A stretch of DNA of 15,165 nucleotides, from positions 1 to 15,165 of the forward strand of contig JAEZAY010000023.1 of NCBI GenBank assembly GCA_023427575.1. The letters run 5' to 3'. The notes beneath the pieces are model-generated. The model was not told the origin of the DNA. It saw only the letters and a list, made by a program, of their open reading frames with translations, and made no database searches. Source of the stretch: Bacteroidota bacterium. Lineage in GTDB: Bacteria > Bacteroidota > Bacteroidia > Chitinophagales > Chitinophagaceae. This document shows positions 14,017 to 15,165 of the stretch, one piece after another; positions within the stretch are counted from its first letter, which is position 1, and the number at the start of each line of letters is the position of its first letter. The position numbers and the translations under genes are program-made.

Positions 14017-14877
14017 CTATGTATTTGTTTGAACTTCTTTCTCCCAGCCGGTTTCTTTCAATGCCGGATCTTTTTCTTTAAGGAGAAAATCTCCTTCTTC
14101 GGAAGCTCCTTTTACTTCAGCCTGAATAAGCGCTTCATCATCCACCACTGCCACAGGTGTTTTCCAGGAACTGGATTCATCATTGTAGGCAGGATTCGAC
14201 AAGCTATTGTAACAACAAATCAATGACCACCGGGGCTGGTCGGAAAGATTAGCTTCCGAACGATGCAGGAGATTTGGATGGAAGAATAAAGCGTCTCCCG
14301 GCTCCAGTTCTACATATACATGCTCCATGAAGCGGAGCGCATTGTTCACCATCGTCATATCAGCGCCCACTTGTTCGCCGGCAAAACCATGATTCACTCT
14401 TCCCATTTTGTGCGAACCCTTTATAACCTGTAAACATCCATTGGCCTTATTCGCTTCCGTAAGCGCGATCATGATACTTACCAGCTGGTCGGGAAAAAGA
14501 AACTGGTTCTTATACCAGTATCCATAGTCCTGATGCCATTCCCAGGCCCCGCCAACCTTTGGTTCTTTTTGCATGAGTTTACTATGGAAATGACAAACCG
14601 GGCTGTCGCTTTCCAGAAGTCGGGCAGCTGAATAAACCATCCGTTTGCTTCGCAACAGCATGCTGTAAACATCTTCGCCCGGGTTAAACCATAAGGTCAG
14701 GCGGGTTTTTTTACCAGTCTGATCATTCAGGTCGACCGCATTTTTTTTCATAACAGTGTCGCCGGTGGCGATGCTATACAGTTTTTCAATTTCTACATTA
14801 TTAAAAAATCCGGGTACAATTACATACCCGTCCCGATGATATTGGCGAACCTCTTCATCATTTAAAATATGTGCCAT
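14017..14877 (-). CDS. phytanoyl-CoA dioxygenase (PhyH) family Fe(II)/2-oxoglutarate oxygenase
   Basis: The 286-residue soluble enzyme belongs to the PhyH branch of Fe(II)/2-oxoglutarate oxygenases. The iron facial triad is visible as WHQDYGYW (H115, D117) with a distal histidine in FFHPNLLHRSEANLS (H205), and R216 in DQPRWS is well placed to bind 2-oxoglutarate. The N-terminal YHRDGYVIVPGFF block is typical. These enzymes hydroxylate small metabolites, and the substrate is unknown. The ATG at 14877 was chosen because the conserved N-terminus starts there; an ATG at 14931 would add residues encoded by a terminator-like hairpin. The gene lies upstream of the MFS and Gfo/Idh/MocA genes on the same strand, suggesting a shared catabolic role. 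Confidence 0.9.
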   Translation of the reverse strand: MAHILNDEEVRQYHRDGYVIVPGFFNNVEIEKLYSIATGDTVMKKNAVDLNDQTGKKTRLTLWFNPGEDVYSMLLRSKRMVYSAARLLESDSPVCHFHSKLMQKEPKVGGAWEWHQDYGYWYKNQFLFPDQLVSIMIALTEANKANGCLQVIKGSHKMGRVNHGFAGEQVGADMTMVNNALRFMEHVYVELEPGDALFFHPNLLHRSEANLSDQPRWSLICCYNSLSNPAYNDESSSWKTPVAVVDDEALIQAEVKGASEEGDFLLKEKDPALKETGWEKEVQTNT

Positions 14878-14910
14878 AACAATCGTTTTAATCAATATGG
14901 AAAGTACAAA

Positions 14911-14951
14911 AAATACCGATAGTGGAATCATATTTATCCACTCCGGTATTT
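14911..14951 (-). terminator. terminator-like hairpin directly upstream of the dioxygenase gene
   Basis: AAATACCG (14911-14918) pairs with CGGTATTT (14944-14951), and AGTGGA (14921-14926) pairs with TCCACT (14937-14942), around a 10-nt loop with a small internal bulge. On the minus strand the stem runs into TTTTTTG, as in a Rho-independent terminator. It ends about 34 nt before the dioxygenase ATG. It could end a minus-strand gene outside the window or act as an attenuator. On the plus strand a T-run follows a few bases after the stem (about 14960-14968), so it may work both ways. Confidence 0.6.
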
Positions 14952-14993
14952 GCCTCGAATTTTTTTTTGATGCCGCGATAAACTTTCAGTGAT

Positions 14994-15060
14994 GATGTGC
15001 CAATGTGGAAATGTGCTAATGTGCCAATGTGGAAATGTGATAATTTGATAATGTGATAAT
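14994..15060. repeat. octamer tandem repeat array 1 (AATGTGNN)
   Basis: Eight consecutive 8-bp units plus a partial one keep perfect phase: gatgtgcc, aatgtgga, aatgtgct, aatgtgcc, aatgtgga, aatgtgat, aatttgat, aatgtgat, aat. The first six bases are nearly fixed and the last two vary among CC, GA, CT and AT. The array is intergenic. Confidence 0.9.
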
Positions 15061-15131
15061 CACTGCTGTCCGGGTAAAATGTATTACCTGGGCCTCGGAA
15101 GAAATCCGTTAAGAAAATTGAAACGGACGGC
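15061..15131. other. spacer between the two octamer arrays
   Basis: These 71 bp have no credible gene. An imperfect dyad (ccgggtaa/ttacctgg around 15070-15092) and a 6-bp inverted repeat (tccgtt at 15105-15110, aacgga at 15122-15127) are visible. Neither is followed by a T-run. The role is unknown. Confidence 0.35.
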
Positions 15132-15165
15132 GGTGATAATGTGTCAATGTGCAAACGTGCTAATG
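15132..15165. repeat. octamer tandem repeat array 2 (AATGTGNN), runs off the window
   Basis: The same 8-bp unit reappears after a unique spacer: ggtgat, then aatgtgtc, aatgtgca, aacgtgct and aatg up to the window end. It is more degenerate than array 1 and probably continues beyond the edge. Confidence 0.8.

Noticed and set aside
14888..15154. 88-residue minus-strand open frame over the repeat arrays
   Set aside because: Its residues (repeated HFHIGT-like segments) simply translate the octamer repeat and the hairpin. There is no family resemblance, promoter or ribosome site.

Overview
The window looks like chromosomal DNA of a member of the Bacteroidota, probably Chitinophagales or a related order. 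This rests on protein families typical of that phylum, the near absence of Shine-Dalgarno sequences, and several promoter candidates of the Bacteroidota type (-33 TTTG, about 19-20 nt spacer, -7 TAnnTTTG). No phage, insertion sequence, CRISPR array, rRNA or tRNA was recognised. Genes are densely packed. Three convergent gene pairs abut or overlap by a few bases, and only one convergent pair has a clear terminator between its genes.

Layout. Positions 1-1995 (+) hold the C-terminal part of a sigma-54-dependent response regulator overlapping an NtrY/NtrB-like membrane histidine kinase, so this is a two-component system. Positions 2003-3324 (-) hold a small conserved Bacteroidota protein and a cysteine-rich (CCG-type) Fe-S protein related to the catalytic half of heterodisulfide reductase. 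Positions 3473-6472 (+) hold a tight run of DinB-like, NRDE/TANGO2-like, ATP-grasp and LysE-type transporter genes. Positions 6469-7779 (-) hold the membrane/ferredoxin partner of the CCG protein. Its reading frame is broken by one in-frame TGA (6892-6894), which separates the membrane domain from both 4Fe-4S motifs although the sequence beyond the stop is perfectly conserved in frame.

Positions 7966-8460 (+) encode a PyrR-like phosphoribosyltransferase. Positions 8466-9425 (-) encode a secreted DUF2279-type protein with a TTG start. Positions 9626-11350 (+) encode a phosphoglucomutase/phosphomannomutase, followed by a strong bidirectional terminator. Positions 11434-14877 (-) hold a likely carbohydrate/cyclitol module: a phytanoyl-CoA dioxygenase-like enzyme, an MFS permease of the nucleoside:H+ symporter type and a Gfo/Idh/MocA oxidoreductase. 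The right edge (14878-15165) has no credible gene. It carries a terminator-like hairpin and two arrays of an 8-bp repeat (AATGTGNN).

Main points for a second look are the single nonsense codon in the otherwise intact Fe-S/membrane gene, the separation of the two Fe-S partner genes by an opposite-strand four-gene block, the hairpin just ahead of the dioxygenase gene, and the octamer arrays. I did not find a convincing wholly new system. The least understood element is the split Fe-S redox pair.
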